Below are positions 51,970 through 61,640 of a DNA stretch of 64,000 nucleotides, one piece after another (the first letter of the stretch is position 1; the number at the start of each line of letters is the position of its first letter). The DNA lies in NCBI RefSeq assembly GCF_030253575.1, contig NC_080557.1, forward strand, positions 213,501 through 277,500, written 5' to 3'. This DNA comes from Rhododendron vialii. Taxonomy: Eukaryota; Streptophyta; Magnoliopsida; Ericales; Ericaceae. The translations under genes and the position numbers were made by a program. The notes under the pieces were generated by a model. The model was not told where the DNA came from, made no database searches, and worked only from the letters and a program-made list of their open reading frames with translations.

Positions 51970-52798
51970 GGACCCGGGGGCTCTGCTGCCCGCCTGGGCG
52001 CAGCAGCCCCTGCCCACTTTACCCACTGGCAAAAACGTTTCCGTTTTGCTAAGGAAAATTTTTTTTTACCATTTATTTGCAATTCTATGAAACAGAAATG
52101 TAATTATGAGAGTTTTAAAGACAAAATTTGATTATGTCTCTTTAAAATAATATGATCAGAATAATAAAATCTTCACACTCGTTCAAACGGATTAAAAATT
52201 GAAACACTTAATTTTTTAATCATATTTTTTAATATATAAACGGTCTCAAAAAATTAAGTGCTCAAATTTTTACTCCGTTTGAATCGGTGCATCGGTGCAA
52301 AGATCTTGTTATTTTGATCATATTATTCTAAATGGTCACAATTAATTTTTATTTAAAAGGCTTTCATAATCACATTTTTGCTCTACATAGTCCTAAATAA
52401 AGAGCATATATTTAATATAAGAGCTCTAAAGATAAAAATTAATTACGACCCCTTAGAAAAATATGATCAAAATAATAAGATCTTTGCACTGATTCAAACG
52501 GAGTGAAAATTTGAGTACTTAATTTTTTGAATCCGTTTTATATATTAAAAAATATGGTTAAAAAATTAAGTGCTCCAATTTTTAATCCGTTTGAACGAGT
52601 GTGAAGATTTTATTATTCTGATCATATTATTCTAAAAAGACATAATCAAATTTTATCTTTAGAACTCTCATAATCACGTTTCTGTTTCATAGGATTACAA
52701 TTAGATGGTAAAAAAAAAAATTCCTTAGCAAAACGGTAAGGTTTTTGCTAGTGGGCAGGGGCTGCTGCGCCCAGGCGGGCAGCAGAGCCCCCGGGTCC
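51970..52798. mobile_element. 829-bp foldback element with 9-bp target duplication
   Basis: A near-complete palindrome with arms of about 410 bp. The outer 48 bases are GC-rich and identical in both arms (GGACCCGGGGGCTCTGCTGC, then CCGCCTGGGCGCAGCAGCC); the rest is AT-rich and carries the CCGTTTGAA hairpin module of the neighbouring palindromes. The target duplication CTTCTGTTC is perfect at 51961-51969 and 52799-52807. Nine bases fits a Mutator-like element. It ends 300 bp before the start codon of the gene at 53098, so it lies in that gene's promoter. Confidence 0.9.
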
Positions 52799-53097
52799 CT
52801 TCTGTTCTGTTCTGTTCCGCATTGGCTCATCTCAAACTCACTTTTCACCTTCCTTTTTACAGAACACTTCACACTCTAAACCCCCCCTTCTCTCCCACAC
52901 ACACACACACAATTCCTTTCTTCTTTCTACACGTCTCCTCTCTCTCTCTCTCTCACACTCACACTCACACTCACACAATTCCTTTCTTCCTTGTACTACG
53001 TACAAACATCTCTACATTCTCTTTCATCTAATTTCTGTACTTGTCTATACCTTTTACTCCACTCTCTCTCTCTCTCTGCAACTAACTCCCAGTAGAA

Positions 53098-56000
53098 ATG
53101 CCGATCAGAAGCAAAGAATCGACACCTCCACCCACGATCGGCAAGATCGGACCTTACACAGTCTTCGTCACTCCTCCCTCCACTCCCACCCCCAAACCCT
53201 CCGTACCCCACTCCGATTCTCCGACGAAGAAGGTCCCATCTCCGCCGCTTCAGCCCCGGACGCCGCCGCTTCAGGCTCCGCTGCCTCCGGTTCAGGCTCC
53301 CCCGCAGCAATTTCAGAAGCCAGCTCCGTCAGACGGCTCGGCCTTTGGATTCTTCTGGAGCGCAGTCGCCAAAGTCCAGAACGGTAACTGCCTTGATCTC
53401 TGTGGTGCATCCACCTCTGCTGCTTCTTTTTTGTGGGGTTTTTGTTTCGTTTTTGGTTTCTGTTGCTTTTTGGGGATTTTTTCTTAAGGTTCGTTTTGAT
53501 TTGAAATGAAGCTCTTGAGGACGGAAACTAAAATCTAAGCAGAAATTCCTGTAAATGCTTCATTTGTATAGTTGTAAATTTGGAAGACAAAATGCCCTTT
53601 AAATTTGAGTGTCCCTTGGTTTAGTAAAATTCAATCAAGTGTTTGGTGCGAGTCATCAAGGAAGTTTTATGGGGGTTATTTACTCGAATTTGAGTTTTTG
53701 GTAGATATTTGACAAAGGGCTCGAAATTTTCTGTGCGCAATTTTTGTAATCTTTTCCAAACATTGGTGTTTTTATGAGAATGTGGTTGCATAGAAGATAG
53801 AAAATGTTTCTGAAAGTTAGGAACAAACTTTTCGGAGAATACTTAATTGTCTTACTGTTTTGCATCTGGTTTCCATGGAAATGAACAGAGCCTTAAAATT
53901 CGAGGATATTGTTATTATTTTGTTGTGTTTTTTTTTGCAGCTCATTCAAGTTTGGATGAGTACGTGGCGCATTGGTTTGGGTTAAATCAATCAAAGTACC
54001 AGTGGGCTTTAAATGATTATTATGAAAGCAAAGGAGTGGTGAGCTTTCCATCAACTCAATTTCTTGTGTTTTTAGTCGTGTTTTCATTCGTGTTTGATGT
54101 AATGATATAATTTCGTTTTTAGCTTGTCATTTGCCATCTTAGTCTTAAAATACTTAACCACTAATTTAGGGCAGTTTATGGTGTTGTTGACTTCTTGTTG
54201 GTTAAGTTGGTTTTCATTGTTTGGTGTTGGTGGGGCAAAGCAAACGGGTGTCAAGATTTCTTAAAGTGACAATTGTTGTAGCTTATAAGTAATTCCTTGT
54301 CAGCTTCTCTTCCTGTTGATGCTTCGTCTTAGTATCTTATTTCTTATTGGGTAGGAAAAAAAAACTACTATCAGCTAGTATAAATTTGCAAAAAAAAAAA
54401 GGAGAGAGCATAATTGATGAATAGAAAACTTGAATGTAATTTTGATTTTTGTTTTCCATTTTTGTAATTTGTTGTCAGCTTAATCGAAATCTACCATGGA
54501 GTTGTTTTAGCTATATGGGGTGATGAACTTTTGTTATGCTATTGAATCAATTATCATCCCAGAAACTCAAATGCTTTGTAAATAACCCCAACTGCCCCAA
54601 CCTTTCATATCAAGCCAACACCCCCTCACATGTAACCTCTTCTTGCAAGTAGAAAGACCCAGACTGAGTTTGAACAAGTTGCACGAGCAGTTGAGCATAG
54701 GGGATATAGTGTGCATAATGACAGAGAGTTGGGGTGACAAGACTTCAACTTGGTACTAGGATTTGATACCAAGTCAGGTCACCAATCTTTCCAAAAGATT
54801 AATTTATATTTAGCTAACTTTTTCCCTCACATGCGATCTGCCTTGCATGTGGAAAGAAAAAATGACAACCTTGAACAATGTGCTCGGACACATATGTTGA
54901 AAGTAGAATAAATTAAGATCCCATGATTTATCATTTATAGATCATGGATTCATGGGTCATGAAGCTTTGATTTCGGCCTACTTGTTTCCTTTCTTATCTT
55001 GTCATGTTGGTATATACATGGCTTATCCCTCTTTGAAGGTAAATCAGTTCAGAAAGTCTACTGGTACAGACCAGAAATCTGTACCAGTGGGTACAAATCC
55101 CTTTTTGGGTCTTAAAAAAATGATCGGAGTCGCTCATTTTGTTTAAAATACTTTGTTTGTGGTTCCTACAAAAAATAAATTTAATCCGGTATCGGTAAAA
55201 GTATTTACGAAACATCCAAACTTTGCTCTAGAATTCAATAGAGCAAAGTTTGGATGTTTCGTAAATACTCTTACTGATACCGAATTAAACTTATTTTTTG
55301 TATGGACCACAAATAAAATATTTTAAACAAAATGAGAGACTCCGATCATTTTTTTAATCAGTTATACAGAAAATATTGGTTCCTTTTACATGTGGAAATG
55401 TTATATCCAACCCAAAAGTTTAAGCTATTAGGTGGAGAGGTTCCAACATGATGTTAAGTGATCACCCATTTCATACCCAAGCAATGTGGGATTGTATTTC
55501 CTACGACATTTCATACCCATTGACATTGACAATATAGATTGTACAGTGATAGAGATGAAGAGGGCTTGTGGCAATTTTGCAATAAAAAAAGTGATAGTTA
55601 TCTCACTGGTATTGACGACTGTGCTCACTCCCAAAGCCACCAGGTAGTGCTGGTTCGTGAAGAGAAGGAGTCTAGGTCTAGGACCAACTTTTTTGGGACG
55701 TACATGTTGGCAACTAGAGATGCATTGGTCTTTAGAGGAAACAGGCAAATTGAAGGTCATTGGTAGTGGTGATAGGGTCTTGATTTTAAGCAACATCATG
55801 ACCCTAATAAATAACAACTTGTGGCAAAGGGTGTTAGGACATTAGGGGAAGCCAATATATAAGACATTATATCTTATATTTGCATGTAGATCTTAGAACG
55901 TTTGATCCTGTTGCAGACTATTGTGATGGTTCTTCATGTATAATCTGATCATTATTCTCCTGAATTGTTTTGGTGAGGTTTTTGCGGGAAATGCAATTTG

Positions 56001-56108
56001 CTGTTTGTAGCTCCATACCCTTAGTTGAACATCTTCTGAATTTGTTGACCACAGGATCAGGTAGATGCAAAAGCAAAAGATATATCTAGCAAAGTACAAA
56101 CCGTGTAA
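53098..56108 (+). CDS. Small proline-rich protein with conserved C-terminus, unknown
   Basis: Three exons (53098-53383, 53941-54038, 56055-56108) join in phase to 145 residues. Residues 1-85 are low-complexity and rich in Pro, Ser and Thr (IGKIGPYTVFVTPPSTP near the start, then PPLQAPLPPVQAPPQ). Residues 86-127 look structured and are probably the conserved part (FGFFWSAVAKVQN, AHSSLDEYVAHWFGLNQSKY, WALNDYYESKG). The tail is a lysine-rich helix (DQVDAKAKDISSKVQTV). There is no signal peptide or membrane segment. I cannot assign a function; it looks like an uncharacterised plant family, but I could not check. The leader (52900-53097) is rich in CT and CA repeats. The last exon is only 54 bases and lies behind a 2-kb intron, making it the least certain join, though acceptor, phase and stop all fit. 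Confidence 0.72.
55112..55357. mobile_element. Palindromic MITE in intron 2
   Basis: TTAAAAAAATGATCGGAGTC at the left is answered by GACTCCGATCATTTTTTTAA at the right. The arms pair along almost the whole 246 bp, with a centre at about 55230 (CTAGAATTCAATAG). A TTA duplication, as in Harbinger-type MITEs, is possible. Confidence 0.85.
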
Positions 56109-57510
56109 CATGCATGTTGGCCAGGTAACAAGATGTATTTTTTCCTCTATCTTCACTTTCCTATCACAAAATAAGGAAGATAAAAAAAAGAAAAGAAAAA
56201 AAGAACTGCGTTTGTGGTTTTGCTGAAATATTATGCTGGAGTTCCCTAAACTTGGTAAGCTACTGGTGTGCAGGAATTTTGTCAAGGTCACCTGCAGTCT
56301 TTCCTTTGGGTACTTCATCTATATGCCTCAACGCTAAATAAATGAAGCGCCTATTGATCCATGAAGGGACCTTTCTCTTTACAAAGTATGTTGTATCATC
56401 TAATAGTCTTCTTGTGTTTTTAGGCTATGGGTCTTGTAACCAGTTGAAGCTAGCTTCTTTTTGTCCAGTCCTATCTATTTCAGCTAAGCTTTGTTCATGT
56501 CTTTTGTTTGGCAAAGCCACCCCCTATAGATTAGTATCATTACCCGAGTGATGTACTTTTGATCTTGAATGCTTGAAGTACTGATACCTTTAACTATATT
56601 TAAAGCAGTAATTTGCTACCAGAGAGCATTGCCTCAATTGATCAAGAGTTCCGATTTCTAATGGCATTTGATGCCGTTTGCTATATGCATGAAAGATATT
56701 TGGCTGGTTTCTTATCATGGGGGCTGGTTGTATTATCCTCTTTGTGTGGTTGTAGTTATTGGCTGCGGGAATTATTATCATGATATATACCATTGAACAG
56801 GTTCAGATTTCCGTAGTGCCAAAGTTTCTTTTGAAAAACAATTCCTCTTCCATCGTTATCAAGTTTTGTATCTTTCTGATTTTGGAACGCCTATTAAGAT
56901 TTAGGGTCAAATGACGAGGTAAATTAAATGTGCCACAAGGAGTTCGATTGTAGTATAATCACATGTTTTGGAACTTCATTTTAAAGCCTCATGGCTTACG
57001 TTGAAGGGCCATATTTTGCAAATTAGTGTCTGATAGTTGTATGGTTCATCCACATTGATAGTTATGTTGTTTGTTTTTGAATGAATGATTATGGTAATAT
57101 CTGAATGGCTTACCTTCTGCTGACAAATGTGAAGAGCTCTATGCTTACATATAATTTGTCCCTTATGTGTACTTGAATCAAATTTGTCTGTGCTGGCGAA
57201 CTTTATGTCGATCAACTCAATTGACGAACAGGAACAAAGGAAACATAAGATGGGGGGTCTAAATAAGATAAGCGGTAACCACAATTCTATAATTTCTCGA
57301 AATTCCACCTGATTCCGTGGAATAGTGGTTTTGTTACAGACAACTAATTACAGCAATTGGTTTCATTGGAATACTAACGGCAGTTCTTTGTGGCCTCTTT
57401 ATCTGTTCTTGCCTTCTTGGTACTTATTCTGAACTATTATAAATTTTCTTCCTTGTGGTGAGTTTCTCCCTTCTGTTCGCTAACTTGGCTGCAGTTGGAT
57501 TACAGTTAAC
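56109..57510. other. 3' flank and intergenic
   Basis: Presumed 3' untranslated region of the proline-rich gene, then AT-rich DNA. No gene or clear repeat seen. Confidence 0.4.
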
Positions 57511-58254
57511 TTTTTTTTTTTTGGTAAAATGGAAATGCATTAAAATAAATTAAGTGTTTACAGTTCTAGGGTACACAACCCCTGATAAGTTCGCACGAAA
57601 TACATCCACAATACAACTTGGAAAATAAAGATAAACATAGTAATCTCCAACCGAAACCGGAGCATCCTTTGCCAATGCATTTGCACACTTGTTAGCTTCT
57701 CGATAGGTATGATTGATAGCCACCGCTTCAAACTCTTCCACAAGGGACCTACAATCAAGTAAGATATTGCCAAGTGGATGATTAGCCATTTCATGATCGT
57801 TGAGCAGTTGGATAACACCCAAAGCATCCGTTTCTACTTCCAATTTCGTCACATGTTCCTCCTTTGCAAAATTAAGCCCATCTTGCAAGGCCCGAAGTTC
57901 GGCCATGAGGCTAGAGTTTGCAAGAAGGTATCTGTGAAAACCCCCAAGCCATTTGCCATTAGAATCCCGGAGAATTCCTCCAGTGGATGCCATCCCTGTA
58001 GTTGGATCAAGGGAGCCATCCGTGTTGAGTTTGACAAAGTTTTCCTTTGGAGGAATCCAACCAACACGAATATCACTTTTTCGGTTACTGACTTGTTGAG
58101 GCACCAAGAAAAACCACTCCCGGGCTTTATTCCTTGTGGTTTTAGGAATGATCGTTGGGCTTGGTAAACTCGAGTTGGAGTTAGAATCAAATAGGTGTTG
58201 GTTCCTATCATTCCAAATGTGCCATATGGCAAGAAGAAAAATAATTTTGATGCA
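57511..58254 (-). mobile_element. LINE 3' fragment (RNase H and poly-A)
   Basis: A T run at 57511-57522 is the poly-A tail of a minus-strand LINE. Upstream a single open frame encodes the linker typical of plant LINEs (AIWHIWNDRNQHLF) and then an RNase H domain (VKLNTDGSLDPTTG, AELRALQDGL, ETDALGVIQLL, NHTYREANKCANALAK). The frame is uninterrupted from about 58240 to 57550, but everything 5' of it is missing. It joins directly to the end of the PGG-domain fragment at 58255, so it probably landed just after that gene's stop codon. It is a different copy from the LINE at 8762-16860. Confidence 0.88.
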
Positions 58255-58690
58255 TCATTCCAAGTGACCGTTAGGTTTTACGTTTTGTAGTACGACATAA
58301 AATGCCAAAAATGATAAGCAGCTATTAAGACAGATGGCAATTGCGATTCCAGGAGAATGAGCTAAAACAGCATTTAAGCCGGTGATGAATGCAAGCAATA
58401 TAGCTCCCATGGCAACAATAATGAAACCGACACCAGCCACATAGTAGTCTGCTTCTCTTGTTAGTATTGACATGCCTTGTCTTGGGCCAGGACTACCGTC
58501 ATAGCCACCTGGCTCGGTGATTAATCCAGCTACAAAGGTCACTGTTGCTATGAGCGTAGCCACAATTAAATGGGTATCGCCCACTTTCCTTAAATCTATT
58601 GGTACCACATCTTCTTCTTGATCAGTCTCAGTTATTTAATTTCTGAGCAATGTTTCGTTGGCCCAAAATTGCACCGCTACTTTTCAGATG
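58255..58690 (-). pseudogene. Ankyrin-repeat/PGG-domain gene fragment
   Basis: The open part (58608-58255) encodes the PGG domain of plant ankyrin membrane proteins such as ACD6 and ITN1: DLRKVGDTHLIVATLIATVT, FVAGLITEPGGYDGSPGPRQG, then hydrophobic membrane segments. Just upstream a remnant (SSGAILGQRNIAQ) lies in a different frame, with stops between, and no ankyrin repeats are recognisable upstream to the right edge. I read this as a C-terminal relic rather than a working gene. A missed intron near 58620 could restore a longer frame but would not supply the ankyrin part. Confidence 0.7.
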
Positions 58691-58903
58691 GCATTTGATC
58701 AGCGTCTGATAAAATGAAGGATAAACCCAACCACTGCTATGATATGTACAAAATATAAATGCAGACAAAACTTGCAGAAATAGATGAACGTGATCAGCAT
58801 CGAGGTAGTTTTGCACATATAGCTCCAATTTGAACCTGCAGCACCCACTAATGTGGTGTCCGCTATTCTTTGTAGTTGTGTTCCTTTTCCAAAACCGAAC
58901 CAT

Positions 58904-60753
58904 TACTAGTTTTCATCCTCCAAGCGAATTTCATGCATTGGTTTGTATTCCTTACTTCATTTGTCCAAAGTTTCTATTAGGCAACTGAATCATGAGATGA
59001 GATCTCTTAATACGCTCCCTTTGTTGTGGGATTAGACGCCTTCATTTCTCCATGAGAAAAATAGGAAAAAACCTACCAACCACACCCCTCGCACATTTAT
59101 GTGGGACCTACACCTTAGAATATGGGGTCCACACGTGGTGGGGCCTACATGCATATGAGAGGGGGGCGTGTACCTAGCACTCCTAAGTTCTTATGTCCCT
59201 TATGTAGTTATGAGCGTCCACTTGGTCACATGCGCCCAAACTTGGGATTTAAACCCTATTTTGTGCTCTTCTGTAAACGGGAACCTAAGAAGAGTCTGGC
59301 GTTTTCTTCTTAGGTTTATTCTTTTGTCATTGTTGCCTCTTTCAAAAGTTTGGGATACAATTACCGGCTCTTCTTAATCTCTTCAGGTTATAGTGGATCC
59401 TTGCCATCCCTTCCCCCGTAAAGTACGCTTAATCTTATGCTTGAGTTAATCTTTGTGTTCTTGTGTGGGTGCTAGGTTGATTTGTTTACCTTTTTTGGTG
59501 ATTGTCAAAACAGTTTGTTTCTTGCCGATCGTTTAGCTTTGTTATTCAATCCTGTTATGCATCTTGTTGTAGTAGAACACCGTTCATGACCAAACTATGC
59601 ACTAATACCAAAGTATTTTGATCTTGTGCCTTTTAATTTATTTGTTTCATGACTAGTTTCCACTGTTATAACCATTGTTTGATTAACCAAACTATGCACT
59701 AATACCAAACTATGCACTAACCATTGTTTGATTAACCACAAAATGCTCCCATTTGCCATTTAGTTGGATATAAGTTTGGGGTCTTACCCAGGACGCTTCA
59801 TCCATAACTCAAGAGGCTTTTTTTTTTTTGTTGAAACGCATTCTTGCACATGGTAGCAGCAAGCAGACCAGGCTTGTTGGGGTAACTCCGTTTCAGACTC
59901 GTGCTTTTGGTTTGAATTGAACTACATTTTTCACAGCAACTTAAATGCAATAAGAGTTTCAAAGTGGAATTTTCAGGGTGTATTTGGGTGTCTCATAAAT
60001 TTTTTGATGAACTATTAAGGTCTTCCGATGGCATATGGAAATAAACATGACGAATTTGGAAGAACGGAGGGCTCTATATTTCATGTCATTTGCTCAAATT
60101 TTGGTATATATGCTTGATTTCAAATAAATCATCGTTAAATTCTGAAGTGATCTAAGTAAGGTGGATATAAGACGTCAATACTCCGTAGAATATATGGGCA
60201 AGAGTAAACTCGATTGACAGCCAATCATTTAATGATGATAATTGTTGTGTGGTATAAAAGTAATATCAGATGCATGCAGGGAAGAGACTCATGCAATAGA
60301 ACATAAAGGTGTGTCAAACAGTGTAGGTGTGGTGTCAAATCTAATCTTCAGGTTCCAGAGGCAAGTTTAAAAATCAAGCCGTTCTTCAACTTTGATCATA
60401 CTTATTTGAAGCCAAATGAGGGTGATGTCGTATAATAATTTAGAAAAAAAAAAGTATTAACATTAAGTGGGAGTTTCTCAAATTTAGCTCAAGTTAAAAT
60501 TTGTAGCAAAAAGCCAATTCCTTTCTAAAAAAAAGCCCATCCTTTTGGCCTTTTTTTTCCCTTCACTCAGAAAAGCTACAATTTGCAACATTTTGGGATA
60601 CAACCAGACTTTTTCTGAAGAGCTTTAATACTTTTAGTACTTCTAGCATTTGCACTTTGGAGAAACTACCTTGATTGGGGATGCAATTAGATTTCTTTCT
60701 TTTTCTAGTTAATGCAATAGACTTCTTTCTTTCGTGGGCACTAATGCTTTTCA
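58904..60753. other. Intergenic
   Basis: No gene. Short local repeats of 'ccaaactatgcactaatacca' and 'accattgtttgattaacca' occur at 59590-59740. The open frames near 59120-59380 show no recognisable domain. Confidence 0.45.
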
Positions 60754-61640
60754 AATTTCTTTCTTTTTCTAGTTAATGTATAATGAAAAGACAATGGGGA
60801 TTCACACTATGTTTATCTAGCATATTTGAATTTCTTTCCTAAGTAAATTTGAAAATTAAAACATCTCCCATGGAAAGCGTTTTCATTTAATTAATCGAGG
60901 TGTAGACATGTCATCCTATTCCAGATTTCTTTCTTTTTCTAGTTAATGCATAATGGAAGGACAGCGGGGATTCACACTATATTTATCTAGGATATTTGAA
61001 TTTCTTTCCTAAGTTAATTTGAAAATTAAACATCTCCCGTAGAAAAATATTTTCATTTAATTAATCCAGGTGTAAAAAGGTCATCCTTTTTCAAATTTCT
61101 TTCTTTTTCTAGTTAATGCATAATGGAATGACAATGGGGATCCACACTATGTTTATCTAGCATTTTTGATTTTCTTTCCTAAGTTCATCTGAAAATTAAA
61201 CATCTTCCATGGAAAAGGTTTTCATTTAATTAATCCAGGTGTAGACAGATCCTCCTTTTCCAAATTTCTTTCTTTTTCTAGTTAATGCATAATTGAATGA
61301 CAACGAGTATCCACACTATATTTATCTAGCATATTTGAATTTCTTTCCTAAGTTAATCTGAAATATTTAAAACATCTTTCGTTGAAAACATTCCATTTAA
61401 TTAATCCAAGTGTAGACAGGTTATCATTTTCCAGATTTCTTTTTTTTTCTTTCTAGTTAATGCATAATGAAATGACAAAGAGTATCCACACTATGTTATC
61501 TAGCATATTTGGATTTCTTTCCTAAGTTAATCTAAAAATTAAAACATCTCCTATGGAAAACGTTTTCATTTAATTAATCCAAGTGTATATTTGGATTTCT
61601 TCCCTGTCGAAAATGTTTTCATTTAATTAGACAGGTCATC
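60754..61640. repeat. Tandem array, about 170-bp unit, five copies
   Basis: Units begin 'tttctttctttttctagttaatgcataatg' near 60754, 60924, 61094, 61262 and 61434. Each continues with 'cacactat.tttatctagcat.tttgaatttctttcctaagtt' and 'ttttcatttaattaatccaggtgtagacaggtcatcc'. A truncated copy follows at about 61580, and the start motif also occurs alone at 60691. Copies differ at many positions. Confidence 0.9.

Noticed and set aside
60754..61640. CRISPR-like array
   Set aside because: The whole 170-bp unit repeats without unique spacers, in a plant nuclear context; it is an ordinary tandem repeat.
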